Counted from the stretch's first letter, positions 1 to 8,715 are shown. The stretch: DNA of 64,000 nucleotides from Heliorestis acidaminivorans (GCF_008933955.1 NZ_WBXO01000005.1:124001-188000), one strand, 5' to 3'. Notes: generated from the letters alone by a model not told the origin. Made by a program: numbers and translations.

Positions 1-11
1 GTTTGCTGTTG

Positions 12-857
12 ATGGAACCGATTCGTCATTCTTTCGAACTACCAGGAATCACCTTATCTTATCTGGAGTGGCAAGGAGAAGGCAAAGAACCACTCTTACT
101 TTTACATGGCCTTGGAGATCATGCACTAGTATGGTCTGACCTAGCCCCTTTGCTAAAAGAAGACTTTCAGATCATCGCACCAGATATGCGAGGTCATGGA
201 GAGAGCGGCAAGCCTCATAAAGGCTACACATTTGACCATGCTATTGAGGATCTAGAGAAACTGATGGACCATCTAGGCTGGTCAGCAGCCCATATAGTTG
301 GTCATTCTTGGACAGGAAAGTTAGCGCCTATCTGGGCTCGCCAAAATAGCAAGCGCTTCTTAAGTATGGTACTTATTGATCCTATCTTTATTATCAAGAT
401 GCCATCTCTAATGAAACTTTCTTTCCCTATTCTCTATCGTGTTCTCGATAGCTTAAAAGGCATGGGGCCTTTTGCAAACTATGAAGAAGCGGAAAGCAAA
501 GCTCGAACTTTGCGACAATACGAAGGCTGGAGCGAGTTACAACAAAAAGTTTTTCATCAAGGTATGGAAGAAAAGGGTAACGGTCGCTGGGGAAGTAAGT
601 TTGTTATACCGGCACGCAACGAAATCTTTGAAGATGTCATGAAAGTAGCTGGCTTAACAGAAGACATCACCGTACCTACTCTTTTTGTTCAACCAGAAAA
701 AGGTGTAAATAGAGCTGATTTTCAGCTCAAACCTTACAACAAATATCTCAAGAATTTGACTATTGCTCGCGTCCCAGGTAATCATTGGCCTCATCTTGTA
801 GAGCCAGAACATTTTAATAAAGCTGTACGAGAATTCTTGCTTGCCCATAAGCAATAA
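12..857 (+). CDS. alpha/beta-hydrolase fold protein
   Basis: Predicted soluble alpha/beta hydrolase of about 281 residues; the substrate cannot be told from sequence. Visible are the oxyanion-region HG motif in LLLLHGLGDH near residue 35, the DMRGHGES strand-turn typical of the family, the nucleophile elbow GHSWTG (serine near residue 101), and a C-terminal NHWPHL that supplies the catalytic histidine. ATG at 12 is chosen because MEPIRHSFELPG is a normal family N-terminus; the frame is open to the window edge and the ribosome binding site is off-window or weak, so an upstream start is possible. It precedes folD by 50 bases on the same strand. Haloalkane dehalogenase-like or esterase roles are both possible. 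Confidence 0.8.
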   Translation: MEPIRHSFELPGITLSYLEWQGEGKEPLLLLHGLGDHALVWSDLAPLLKEDFQIIAPDMRGHGESGKPHKGYTFDHAIEDLEKLMDHLGWSAAHIVGHSWTGKLAPIWARQNSKRFLSMVLIDPIFIIKMPSLMKLSFPILYRVLDSLKGMGPFANYEEAESKARTLRQYEGWSELQQKVFHQGMEEKGNGRWGSKFVIPARNEIFEDVMKVAGLTEDITVPTLFVQPEKGVNRADFQLKPYNKYLKNLTIARVPGNHWPHLVEPEHFNKAVREFLLAHKQ

Positions 858-907
858 AAGTAGTATTGATGAAGAAAACATAGGACTCGGAAAGGGGAAT
901 TTTAACT

Positions 908-1756
908 ATGGCAAATTATATAGACGGAAAAGCAATTGCCGCAAACTTAAGGGCAGAAGTAAAGGACGAAGTGGAAAAGATCAAAGCACTAGGCCATACT
1001 CCCAAATTAGCGGTACTCTTAGTTGGCGATGATCCTGCCTCCGTTCTTTATGCCCGTTCAAAAGAAAAAAGTGCTGCTAATGTAGGCATTGCTTTTGAAC
1101 TATACCACATGCCGGGGAATACAGCAGAAGAAGAAGTACTGGCTTTGATTGAAAAACTAAACAAAGATGAAGCTGTTCATGGGATTATGGTGGAATTGCC
1201 TGTACCAGCTCATATCTCAAAAGAAAAAGTAATGGAGCAAATTGATCCACTGAAGGATGTAGATGGTGTACATCCCTTGAATCGTGGCTATCTAGTAGCA
1301 GGCCGACCCTCCTTAATTCCTGCCACGCCACAAAGCTGTATAATTATGTTAGAGCGCTCAGGCATTGATTTGCGCGGCAAGCGCGTTGTTCTTGTAGGAC
1401 GTGGAGAAACAGTAGGTAAGCCTTTGTTTTTCTTACTATTACAGAAAAACGCTACCGTTACAGTCTGTCATACTGGTACGAAAGACTTAGCTAAGGAAGT
1501 GAAAGGCGGAGAAATTGTTATCGCCGCTGCAGGTCGAGCTGGTCTTATAACTAAAGAGATGGTAGCTCCAGGATCTATAGTCATTGATGCAGGCATTAAC
1601 GAAGTAGAAGGACGTATTGTCGGTGATGTTTTAACTGAAGAAGTAGCCGAAGTAGCGTCTATGATTAGTCCCGTTCCCGGTGGCGTCGGTTCTTGTACAA
1701 CCGTATTAATCTTCAAAAACGTCATTGAAGGTCTGAAAATGCAGAAAGGGCTATAG
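908..1756 (+). CDS. folD: bifunctional methylenetetrahydrofolate dehydrogenase/methenyltetrahydrofolate cyclohydrolase
   Basis: FolD interconverts 5,10-methylene-, 5,10-methenyl- and 10-formyl-tetrahydrofolate in the cytoplasm, using NADP. The 282 residues match the family length. Seen are the YARSKEK segment with the catalytic Tyr-x3-Lys pair, the DPLKDVDGVHPLN loop, PATPQSCIIMLE, the nucleotide-binding VLVGRGETVGKP, and the C-terminal PVPGGVGSCTT signature. ATG at 908 follows a GGGG-rich ribosome binding site. fchA begins 16 bases after its stop, so the two probably form a folate one-carbon operon. The cyclohydrolase step may be shared with FchA. Confidence 0.96.
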   Translation: MANYIDGKAIAANLRAEVKDEVEKIKALGHTPKLAVLLVGDDPASVLYARSKEKSAANVGIAFELYHMPGNTAEEEVLALIEKLNKDEAVHGIMVELPVPAHISKEKVMEQIDPLKDVDGVHPLNRGYLVAGRPSLIPATPQSCIIMLERSGIDLRGKRVVLVGRGETVGKPLFFLLLQKNATVTVCHTGTKDLAKEVKGGEIVIAAAGRAGLITKEMVAPGSIVIDAGINEVEGRIVGDVLTEEVAEVASMISPVPGGVGSCTTVLIFKNVIEGLKMQKGL

Positions 1757-1771
1757 GGGGCTGTAATAAAT

Positions 1772-2401
1772 ATGAAAAATCTTTTTGATGAATCATTACG
1801 TGAAGTACTTAAACAATCAGCATCACCAGCGCCAACACCAGGTGGAGGCTCTGTCTCTGCTGTGGCTGGTGCTTTTGGAGCGGCTATGGTCGCCATGGTC
1901 GGTAACTTGACAGTAGGAAAAGAAAAATATAAAGATGTAGAACCAGAAGCAAAAGAGTTACTCCATAAGGCCAACAAGGTTATTGAAGAACTAGAACAAC
2001 TAGTACAAGCTGATATTGACGCTTTCAATGCCTACATGGATGTATATAAAATGCCCAAAAATACAGAAGAAGAAAAAGCATTGCGAGCGCAAGCTCTGCA
2101 AAAGGCGGCTATAGAAGCAACAGAAGTTCCTCTAGCCATTGCAGAAGTGGCCCTAAAAGGGATAGAAGTAGCTAAAGCTATGGCCAGCATAGGTAATAAA
2201 ATGGCTATTTCCGATGTTGGTGTAGGCGCTTATCTAGGAGAAGGAGCCTTAAAGGGCGCTCTTCTAAGTGTTGATATTAATTTGCCAGTAATCAAAGATG
2301 CTGACTATGTAAAGAAAGCAGAAGCAAGGCGAGATCAGCTTATTGCAAGAGCAGAGAAAGTGCGAGAAGAAGCATTACAAGTGCTTCGGCAAAGGTTTTA
2401 A
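1772..2401 (+). CDS. fchA: FchA-type methenyltetrahydrofolate cyclohydrolase / formiminotransferase-cyclodeaminase family protein
   Basis: Cytoplasmic, mostly helical protein of 209 residues matching the cyclodeaminase (FTCD_C) family. The near-N-terminal SPAPTPGGGSVSAVAG segment is the family hallmark, followed by VGNLTVGKEKY, and the C-terminal half has the GAYLGEGALKGAL helix. In Clostridia such stand-alone proteins act as methenyl-THF cyclohydrolases in folate one-carbon metabolism. Position directly behind folD supports this over a histidine-degradation role, since no hut gene is nearby. Enzyme-level assignment is inference; family assignment is firm. Confidence 0.88.
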   Translation: MKNLFDESLREVLKQSASPAPTPGGGSVSAVAGAFGAAMVAMVGNLTVGKEKYKDVEPEAKELLHKANKVIEELEQLVQADIDAFNAYMDVYKMPKNTEEEKALRAQALQKAAIEATEVPLAIAEVALKGIEVAKAMASIGNKMAISDVGVGAYLGEGALKGALLSVDINLPVIKDADYVKKAEARRDQLIARAEKVREEALQVLRQRF

Positions 2402-2491
2402 TCGGGATAAATTATTATCTTATTAGGTAGATAGGGATAAAAGGGAATTAATTGGGAATAATAACCTTCTGAGATAGAGGGGGCAATCCCA

Positions 2492-3199
2492 ATGCTGATC
2501 AAAATCTTAGTGGGAATCCTCCTAGTTGGGACTTTGCTCCTGACTCTGGGGATTTTTTTCTTACAGAGACCACTTACTTTAAGGATTACATACCGCAAAG
2601 AAGGCTCTAAGAACCAGGTTCTTATTGAATGGTTGATCTTTGGTCGGGCCATCTCTCTTGTAAAAAGCCCATTCACGTCGAAGTTAGAACCAGGAAAGTA
2701 CATGAAGCCAAAGATAGATACAAAAGCACCGGAGGATAAAGATCATCACAATGAAATGAAAGCTATGTTTGGTGCATTAAAAGAAGCAATACCCAAAACG
2801 CGATATTATATAAATTATTTGCGCCGTCATAGCAGGCGTTTTGACATTCAGAAATTACACTGGAAAAGCGATGTAGGAGGATCTGATGCACTCGACACGG
2901 CTATGCTATCAGGAGCTTTATGGGCTATTAAAGCAACTTTACTAGGTCGCTTTTATCAATATATGAATCGTAAAGGTGAGAAACCTGTTATTCACGTTAA
3001 CCCCTGGTATCAAGGAAAAAGATTTAATATGAAACTAGATTGTATAGTTAGCTTGCAACCGGGTCATATTATTTTTACAGGCCTATGGCATGCTGGGATT
3101 AAACCCAAAGCGATATCTAGGGGGGGTGAAGATACCCATGAACCATCCCATCGAAGGCTTGATGCGAACAGCTATGGAAAGTATCAAAGAGATGGTTGA
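2492..3199 (+). CDS. DUF2953 (YtfI-like) membrane-anchored protein
   Basis: A 235-residue protein with one N-terminal membrane segment (MLIKILVGILLVGTLLLTLG) followed by a basic soluble domain, as in the DUF2953 family that includes Bacillus YtfI. The central region (IQKLHWKSDVGGSDALDTAM) and NPWYQGKRFNMKLDCIV resemble the family's conserved core. The ATG is preceded by GAGGGGG. Its 3' end overlaps the start of the ytfJ/gerW homologue, the same order as ytfI-ytfJ in Bacillus, which implies a sporulation-linked role. Biochemical function is unknown. Confidence 0.8.
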   Translation: MLIKILVGILLVGTLLLTLGIFFLQRPLTLRITYRKEGSKNQVLIEWLIFGRAISLVKSPFTSKLEPGKYMKPKIDTKAPEDKDHHNEMKAMFGALKEAIPKTRYYINYLRRHSRRFDIQKLHWKSDVGGSDALDTAMLSGALWAIKATLLGRFYQYMNRKGEKPVIHVNPWYQGKRFNMKLDCIVSLQPGHIIFTGLWHAGIKPKAISRGGEDTHEPSHRRLDANSYGKYQRDG

Positions 3200-3596
3200 C
3201 GTTAACACCGTTGTTGGCGATGCTGTACAAGCGCCAGACGGTAGCTTGATAGTCCCGGTCAGCCGCGTTGCTTGTGGTTTTGCTGTTGGTGGTTCTGAGT
3301 TTGATGCTGAAGGAAGGAATTCAGAGCAGGAAGATAGAACTTCCTTGCCTTTTGGCGGCGGCAGTGGAGCTGGAGTTTCTGTACAACCTGTAGGATTTCT
3401 AGTTGTAAGCAACGGCACTGTTCGACTATTACCAGTAGACGGCACAGCCATGGTTGATCGGCTCATTGATTTGGCTCCACAAATGATGGATCGTGTTAAA
3501 GAAATGATGGATAAAGATCCTTGTGAATCACCTAATAGTGAAGTCGATGAAGAAAATCGTGATAGTACTATCGTGAATCCAGAGAAGATTTGTTAA
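3138..3596 (+). CDS. ytfJ: GerW/YtfJ-family sporulation protein
   Basis: Spore-associated protein of about 152 residues in the GerW (YtfJ) family, needed for normal spore germination or assembly in Bacillus. Family features seen are the N-terminal HPIEGLMRTAMESIKEM helix, VNTVVGDAVQAPDGSLIVPV, the RVACGFAVGGSEF motif, a glycine-rich FGGGSGAGVSVQPVGFLVV core and the C-terminal VDRLIDLAPQMMDRV helix. ATG at 3138 is chosen because it has a GGGGGTGAAG ribosome binding site and yields the family N-terminus; the frame is open further upstream inside ytfI. It overlaps ytfI by 62 bases, suggesting coupled translation. Confidence 0.92.
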   Translation: MNHPIEGLMRTAMESIKEMVDVNTVVGDAVQAPDGSLIVPVSRVACGFAVGGSEFDAEGRNSEQEDRTSLPFGGGSGAGVSVQPVGFLVVSNGTVRLLPVDGTAMVDRLIDLAPQMMDRVKEMMDKDPCESPNSEVDEENRDSTIVNPEKIC

Positions 3597-3616
3597 AGTA
3601 AAAAGGCAATATAGAA

Positions 3617-3651
3617 AGAACCCTAGGTAAGTTACCTAAGGTTCTTTTTTT
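3617..3651 (+). terminator. intrinsic terminator after ytfJ
   Basis: Near-perfect hairpin with arms AGAACCCTAGGTAA and TTACCTAAGGTTCT, each with one bulged base, followed by a run of seven T. It closes the folD-ytfJ direction just before the convergent penicillin-binding protein gene. Confidence 0.85.
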
Positions 3652-3666
3652 ATAGCAAATATTAGT

Positions 3667-5997
3667 TTACTCTTCACCTTTCGGGACACCTTCTATGACC
3701 CTTTCTTCACTATTGCTTGAATCACTAGAACTGTTAATAAAATCGGTGGTAATTGGTTGATTTGCTACTGGAGTAGTTATAGCTCTTGGTTGTGAATCTG
3801 TTACCGGTTGTGAATCTGTTACCGGTTGAGCATCTGTTACTGGTTGAGCATCTGTTCCTACATAAGTAGGAGGTATTTCTGTGGAATCCTTTTCTATTTC
3901 TTCTAGAGCTTGCTCTTCTTGCTCGGGAGGATAAAGTCGCTCTGTCGCGGCTGGTTCTGCCTGAGCCTGACTTTCTACTATAGTGCTTTCCTCTGTACTT
4001 ACAGGTATAGCTGTCGAAGCGGAAGTGCCAAGAAATTTACCAGAAGCATATCTAAGACCTTCCGGTCGTGCAAAAGCTTGCACTGGTTGATCTTGTAAAG
4101 CTAGGCTTAGAACATCACGAAACATAGCGGCAGGATATGAGCCACCATAGATTTGACGTAAATAATGATTACGATCGGTTATATCATAGCCCATCCAAAC
4201 AGCGCAGGTAAGCTCTGGTGTATATCCTACAAACCAAGCATCTTTGTTGCCACTAACATTACGAAACTCAGCTGTATGAGGAAGCTCTACTGTGCCTGTC
4301 TTACCGGCTACAGGTCTACGCATTTGGGCTCTTGTACCTGTCCCTGACTGAACAGCCGTTACTAGCATATCAGTCATTTTGTAAGCTGCTTCTTCACTTA
4401 GCACTCTTTTTTCTATAGGCTTAATGACTACTTCTTTGCCTTGATAATCAACAATTCTTGTTACGGCCAGTGGTTCTATATATAGCCCACTGTTGGCCAT
4501 TGGAGCATAAGCCCCAGCCATTTGGAGGGGAGAAACGCCTTTGGTCATGCCACCGAGAGCAAGAGCTAGATAAGCTTGCTCTCCCTCTAAAGGCAGACCT
4601 ACGTTTTTAGCAAATTCAATGCCTACTTCAGGACCAATATGGCGAAATAAATAAACAGCAGGAATATTTATAGAGAGAGAAACAGCTTGTCGAATAGAGA
4701 CAGTGCCTCGAAAACTATTATCATAGTTTCTAGGTCTATAACCTCCGAAATTAATGGGACTATCAGGCAAAATATCATTAGGTGTAAAGCCAGCTTCCAT
4801 AGCTGGTGCATAAACAAAGATAGGTTTGGCCGCTGATCCTGGCTGTCTTTTTAATTGACTAGCTCGATTAAAACTTCGACCGCCTTCATAGCTTCGACCG
4901 CCTCCAAGTCCCTGAATGAGACCATTACGGTGGTCTACTACAGCCATGGCGGCTTGAACAAGCTGATCTTGGGGACTAGGTGGGAAATAAGACTGGTTGT
5001 TTAATACTTCCTCAATTTTTTCTTGTGTTTTTCGATCCATGGCTGTGTAGATATGTAAGCCACCTCGAAAAACTTGATTGTCCGTGTAGCCATGGCGTGT
5101 AACTAGTTCTTCAATAACGTAGTCAACATAAGCAGGATGAGGATACTGCAATGAAAAAGTATTATATAATTCCTGAGGCAGGGGCTCTAGAGCCGCTGTT
5201 TTTGCTTCTGCAGAACTAATTAATTGATTCTGAGTCATCAAAGTCAAGACCATATTCCGACGTTCAAGGGCAACTTCAGCATTTTGAATAGGTGAATAGA
5301 AGCTAGGTCGTCGAGGAAGTCCAGCAAGCAATGCAGCTTCAGCAAGGTTTATCTCACTAATGTCTTTATCAAAGTAAGTTTGAGCCGCCGCTTGAACTCC
5401 ATAAGCTCCGTGACCAAAGTAGATCCAATTCAAATACATTTCTAATATTTCTTCTTTGGTATAGTTTTTTTCAATTTGATAGGCTAGAAAAGCTTCGTGA
5501 AATTTTCTCCTGATTGTTTTTTCCGGTGACAAGAAAGCATTCTTTGCTAATTGTTGCGTAATCGTACTTGCTCCTTGTGAAAAGGCACCATCTTGTACAT
5601 TGGTAAAAAGAGCTCTTACAATGGCTCTTATATCAAGACCTTGATGGTTATGAAAGCGTAAATCTTCAGCGGCTAAGATGGCTTGTTGTAGCGTCTCTGG
5701 TATGGTGTCGATAGTTACGGGTATTCGGTTTTGCTCACCATGGAGTGCCGTAATCAGCTCACCCTCTTGGTCATAGATAAAAGAAGTTGCCTGCATCGTC
5801 AAGAGAGAATCAGGATCAAAAGAAGTACGATCATGAAGATAGTATGCTAAGACCAGTAAGGGGGGGAGAAGAATAAGTACAAAAAAAAGTACTGCTGTAA
5901 TTAGCAAAGGACGACGATAAGTTCGCAATTTTTGAGTTAGGGGAGCTTTATTAGGCACTAGTTCTTTCTGGGGATTTTCTTTTTCATTTTCTTTCAC
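3667..5997 (-). CDS. class A penicillin-binding protein (bifunctional transglycosylase/transpeptidase)
   Basis: Membrane-bound peptidoglycan polymerase and crosslinker of PBP1A type, about 776 residues from a GTG at 5997. Order: short charged cytoplasmic tail, one membrane helix (LLITAVLFFVLILLPPLLVL), GT51 glycosyltransferase domain with AAEDLRFHNHQG (catalytic Glu), GASTITQQLAKN and EEILEMYLNWIYFGHGAYG, then the transpeptidase domain with PGSAAKP (SxxK serine), SLSINIP (SxN) and GKTGT (KTG). The C-terminus is a low-complexity Ser/Thr/Gln-rich tail containing a six-residue tandem repeat. The start is uncertain: the GTG has AAGGTAGG ten bases upstream, but an in-frame TTG at 6072 has GGGAGG six bases upstream and would add 25 residues. 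Confidence 0.93.
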   Translation of the reverse strand: MKENEKENPQKELVPNKAPLTQKLRTYRRPLLITAVLFFVLILLPPLLVLAYYLHDRTSFDPDSLLTMQATSFIYDQEGELITALHGEQNRIPVTIDTIPETLQQAILAAEDLRFHNHQGLDIRAIVRALFTNVQDGAFSQGASTITQQLAKNAFLSPEKTIRRKFHEAFLAYQIEKNYTKEEILEMYLNWIYFGHGAYGVQAAAQTYFDKDISEINLAEAALLAGLPRRPSFYSPIQNAEVALERRNMVLTLMTQNQLISSAEAKTAALEPLPQELYNTFSLQYPHPAYVDYVIEELVTRHGYTDNQVFRGGLHIYTAMDRKTQEKIEEVLNNQSYFPPSPQDQLVQAAMAVVDHRNGLIQGLGGGRSYEGGRSFNRASQLKRQPGSAAKPIFVYAPAMEAGFTPNDILPDSPINFGGYRPRNYDNSFRGTVSIRQAVSLSINIPAVYLFRHIGPEVGIEFAKNVGLPLEGEQAYLALALGGMTKGVSPLQMAGAYAPMANSGLYIEPLAVTRIVDYQGKEVVIKPIEKRVLSEEAAYKMTDMLVTAVQSGTGTRAQMRRPVAGKTGTVELPHTAEFRNVSGNKDAWFVGYTPELTCAVWMGYDITDRNHYLRQIYGGSYPAAMFRDVLSLALQDQPVQAFARPEGLRYASGKFLGTSASTAIPVSTEESTIVESQAQAEPAATERLYPPEQEEQALEEIEKDSTEIPPTYVGTDAQPVTDAQPVTDSQPVTDSQPRAITTPVANQPITTDFINSSSDSSNSEERVIEGVPKGEE
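3793..3858 (-). repeat. 18-bp tandem repeat encoding QPVTD(A/S) hexapeptides
   Basis: About 3.7 copies of an 18-base unit inside the 3' end of the penicillin-binding protein gene; two neighbouring copies are identical and the others differ at a few positions. In the protein it reads as repeated QPVTDA/QPVTDS in the extracellular tail. The unit length preserves the frame, so copy-number change would not disrupt the gene. Confidence 0.85.
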
Positions 5998-6238
5998 ATG
6001 AAAACAACCTACCTTCCTGGTGGGGCTTTTTACGTAGCCTCCGCCTCTATCTAATAATTCGTAGAAGGCCAAGAAAAACCTCCCACAATTTAACATATTT
6101 ACATACTTTTTGCTTATGACTTTAATAGAATCATTTGTAGATAACTTTTCTACTTATAAGTTCACTTTCTTCACTCCCCAATCTAGTTCTAGCCTGTCCT
6201 TAGGGCTCATAAGCTTGTACCATTCGGGGGTGAAGATT

Positions 6239-6829
6239 GTGAATTGGATATGGACAATGTTTATCATAGTTGGGATTGGCGTTGCCGCCGCACAGGGAGA
6301 AATACATAAAGTTACAGAAGGCGCGATAAAGGGTGCCGAAATGGCCGTAGCTGTCGCTCTAGGCTTAATTGGTGTAATGGCTTTATGGTTAGGAATTATG
6401 CGCATTGCACAGGAAGCAGGACTTGTTAATCTTTTGGCCAAGGCTGCAAGACCTCTAATGGCCAAACTTTTCCCTTCCATTCCTTCGAATCATCCAGCTC
6501 TAGGTCACATCATCATGAACTTAAGTGCCAATATCTTAGGGTTAGGCAGTGCCGCTACTCCCTTCGGGATGAAAGCTATGCAAGAAATGCAAAAGTTGAA
6601 TGGGAATCGACCTGTAGCCTCAGAAGCTATGTGTACTTTTTTGGCCTTAAATACATCCTGTCTCACTTTAGTTCCCGCTACTATCATCAGTGTTCGCGTA
6701 GCCGCTAACTCAGCAAATCCTACAGAAATCGTAGGACCTACCATCTTGGCCACAGCTGTTGGTATGACTGTTGCTATTACTGCTGACTGGATACTAAGAA
6801 CTTACTATCGCCGGCGAGGAGGCTTCTAG
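6239..6829 (+). CDS. spmA: spore maturation protein A
   Basis: Integral membrane protein of the nucleoside-recognition (Gate) fold family, involved with SpmB in core dehydration of the developing spore in Bacillus. GTG at 6239 gives 196 residues beginning VNWIWTMFIIVGIG, the family N-terminus, and has GGGGGTGA five bases upstream. Conserved segments include GAIKGAEMAVAVALGLIGVM, SIPSNHPALGHIIMNLSAN, ILGLGSAATPFGMKAM and MCTFLALNTSCLTLVPAT. spmB follows after one base. It is divergent from the penicillin-binding protein gene, so a promoter should lie in roughly 6075-6230, possibly for a sporulation sigma factor; I could not identify one. Confidence 0.95.
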   Translation: MNWIWTMFIIVGIGVAAAQGEIHKVTEGAIKGAEMAVAVALGLIGVMALWLGIMRIAQEAGLVNLLAKAARPLMAKLFPSIPSNHPALGHIIMNLSANILGLGSAATPFGMKAMQEMQKLNGNRPVASEAMCTFLALNTSCLTLVPATIISVRVAANSANPTEIVGPTILATAVGMTVAITADWILRTYYRRRGGF

Positions 6830-6830
6830 C

Positions 6831-7367
6831 ATGTTGGCAGCATTTCTAGATCCACTATCGCGCTGGACTGTACCAGTGCTGTTGACAATTATTTTGCTTG
6901 TCGGCTTAATGAAGAAAGTAAAAGTTTATGATGCTTTTGTCTCTGGTGCTGAAGAAGGTTTTTCTATTGCTGTCAAGCTTATTCCCTATCTTGTAGCCAT
7001 GATGGTTGCTATTAGTATTTTTCGAGAAACTGGCGCCATGGCTATTGCCTTAGGTTTTTTAGAACCACTAACAAAATGGCTAGGTATACCTGGTGAAATT
7101 CTACCTCTTGCTATTATGAGACCATTATCAGGAAGTGGTGCTCTAGGTGTTGCTACAGAGTTGATTCAAACTCATGGACCAGATTCATTTATTGGTCGCT
7201 TAGCTTCTACCATGCAAGGGACAACGGACACAACTTTCTTTGTACTAACTATTTATTTTGGAGCTGTTGGCGTCAGTCGCTATCGCTATGCTCTCTTTAC
7301 GGGGCTATTAGCAGATATTACAAGCTTCTTAGCCTCTGTTTACTTTTGTCATCTCCTCTTTCTCTAG
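6831..7367 (+). CDS. spmB: spore maturation protein B
   Basis: Integral membrane partner of SpmA, 178 residues, the usual family length. Seen are VLLTIILLVGLMKKVKVYDA, FVSGAEEGFSIAVKLIPYL, the glycine-rich IMRPLSGSGALGVATEL gate motif and the MQGTTDTTFFVLTIYFGAVG helix. It starts one base after the spmA stop, with a GGCGAGGAGG ribosome binding site inside the spmA 3' end. The pair is the standard sporulation two-gene unit. Confidence 0.95.
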   Translation: MLAAFLDPLSRWTVPVLLTIILLVGLMKKVKVYDAFVSGAEEGFSIAVKLIPYLVAMMVAISIFRETGAMAIALGFLEPLTKWLGIPGEILPLAIMRPLSGSGALGVATELIQTHGPDSFIGRLASTMQGTTDTTFFVLTIYFGAVGVSRYRYALFTGLLADITSFLASVYFCHLLFL

Positions 7368-7506
7368 ATGCATCAAAGGCAGGCACATAGAAAGATTACC
7401 GAAAGTTCTTTATAGCACAAGTTTTTTATGGTAATATATTAGTGAGATTAAATTGAACCTCTATTCAGAATTGCCTGTCTTTTGAGGTGTCTAGAAAGGA
7501 GGGAAG

Positions 7507-7740
7507 ATGATGACAAGAAGGTCCCGTACGTATCAAGTCGGAGATCGTGTTATTACTTACAATGCTCAAGAGGGGACCATTACTGATATTGTTCGCGATG
7601 ATGATGGTGGTAGCTTTTGCTTAGTCAGACTAGATCATATGGCGGGAGAATATGCTTATGATTTTACTGAAATCACATACCTTCGCCAGCTCATGAACAA
7701 TAAAACGATAAAAGCTGAACCTGTTCTCAGTGGACACTAA
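7507..7740 (+). CDS. small hypothetical protein (77 residues)
   Basis: Not recognised. A short basic N-terminus is followed by YQVGDRVITYNAQEGTITDI and FCLVRLDHMAGEYAYDF, a beta-rich pattern resembling small SH3/KOW-like barrels, although no family is certain. It starts at the first of two adjacent ATGs, right behind AAAGGAGGGAAG. It stands alone between spmB and the pseudouridine synthase and is closed by its own terminator, so it is probably monocistronic. Confidence 0.7.
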   Translation: MMTRRSRTYQVGDRVITYNAQEGTITDIVRDDDGGSFCLVRLDHMAGEYAYDFTEITYLRQLMNNKTIKAEPVLSGH

Positions 7741-7785
7741 ACAAGAGCGCTCATTGTTGGTTTTTTAGAAAAAGAGAATACGGTA

Positions 7786-7832
7786 AAAAGACCTACTTTG
7801 GGCCATAATTGGAAAGTAGGTCTTTTGTTTTG
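7786..7832 (+). terminator. intrinsic terminator
   Basis: Perfect 14-base arms AAAAGACCTACTTT and AAAGTAGGTCTTTT with a 13-base loop, followed by a T-rich stretch. It ends the 77-residue gene. Confidence 0.85.
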
Positions 7833-7890
7833 TTTATCAAATCGTTTAAAATAGATAGCATCATAGCAATTTAGAGGAGGAAGGACAGTT

Positions 7891-8715
7891 ATAACAGATA
7901 CTGTACGTTTACAAAAAGTTCTCGCTTCTGCTGGAATCGCTTCTCGTAGAGAAGCAGAGCAGATGATTCAAGCTGGTCGTGTACAAGTCAATGGTAAGAC
8001 TGTTACCGAGTTAGGCTTTAAAGTAAGAGAAAAAAAGGATAAAATCGCCGTAGATGGTAAAGTTCTTTCCGGTCAGGAAGATAAAGTATATTATATATTA
8101 AATAAGCCTAAAGGCTATGTAACAACCAGAAAAGACCCGCAAGGAAGACCTACCGTTATTGATTTATTTCCCGATGTAAAAGAGCGTATTTTTCCTGTGG
8201 GAAGGCTTGACCAAGATACGGAAGGACTATTACTGCTAACGAATGATGGCGATTTGGCTTTTCGACTAACCCATCCTCGTTTTGGTGTAGAGAAAACTTA
8301 TCACGCTACCTTGAAAGGACAAATTCGAGGAGAAACTATGGCACAACTGGCACGAGGTGTGGAACTAGAAGATGGAATGACAGCGCCTGCAAAAGTACGT
8401 CTGGTCACGAAAGATAAAGAATCAACAACTTTAGAACTTAAGATTCATGAAGGAAGAAATCGCCAGGTTCGACGGATGGGAGAAGCAGTAGGCCACCGAG
8501 TTTTGGCTTTGTCTAGAAAAGCGTTTGGACCTTTAACGTTAGAGGATCTGGCAGTAGGCACCTTTCGGAAACTGAGTGGCCCTCAGCTAGCCCAGCTTCG
8601 TAAAGCTGTTGCAGGTCCTCCGAAAGTAAAGAAAAATGAAGGAGGAGAAGATCATAAAAAGGCCCGACCTAGAAAAAGGTTTGATTCAGGTATACACAGG
8701 AAGCGGAAAGGGTAA
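7891..8715 (+). CDS. rluB: RsuA/RluB-type 16S/23S rRNA pseudouridine synthase with apparent ATA start
   Basis: Converts a specific rRNA uridine to pseudouridine. An N-terminal S4 RNA-binding domain (VRLQKVLASAGIASRREAEQ, then RVQVNGKTVTELG) precedes the catalytic domain with GRLDQDTEGLLLLTNDGD (catalytic Asp) and the EGRNRQVRRMGEAVGH motif. The tail is Lys/Arg-rich. The first ATG (7963) falls in the middle of the S4 domain. The family N-terminus is encoded from an ATA at 7891, ten bases after GGAGG, with no ATG, GTG, TTG or CTG between the upstream stop (7864) and 7963. The 3' end overlaps cobO by 80 bases. Family is certain; rluB rather than rsuA is inferred. Confidence 0.88.
   Translation: MTDTVRLQKVLASAGIASRREAEQMIQAGRVQVNGKTVTELGFKVREKKDKIAVDGKVLSGQEDKVYYILNKPKGYVTTRKDPQGRPTVIDLFPDVKERIFPVGRLDQDTEGLLLLTNDGDLAFRLTHPRFGVEKTYHATLKGQIRGETMAQLARGVELEDGMTAPAKVRLVTKDKESTTLELKIHEGRNRQVRRMGEAVGHRVLALSRKAFGPLTLEDLAVGTFRKLSGPQLAQLRKAVAGPPKVKKNEGGEDHKKARPRKRFDSGIHRKRKG

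Noticed and set aside
8640..8656. A strong GGAGGAG followed by an in-frame ATA inside the 5' end of cobO, resembling the rluB start arrangement.
   Set aside because: An in-frame ATG lies just upstream at 8636 and gives an acceptable N-terminus, so no unusual start is needed here; it may be chance from the Glu/Gly codons of the overlapping gene.
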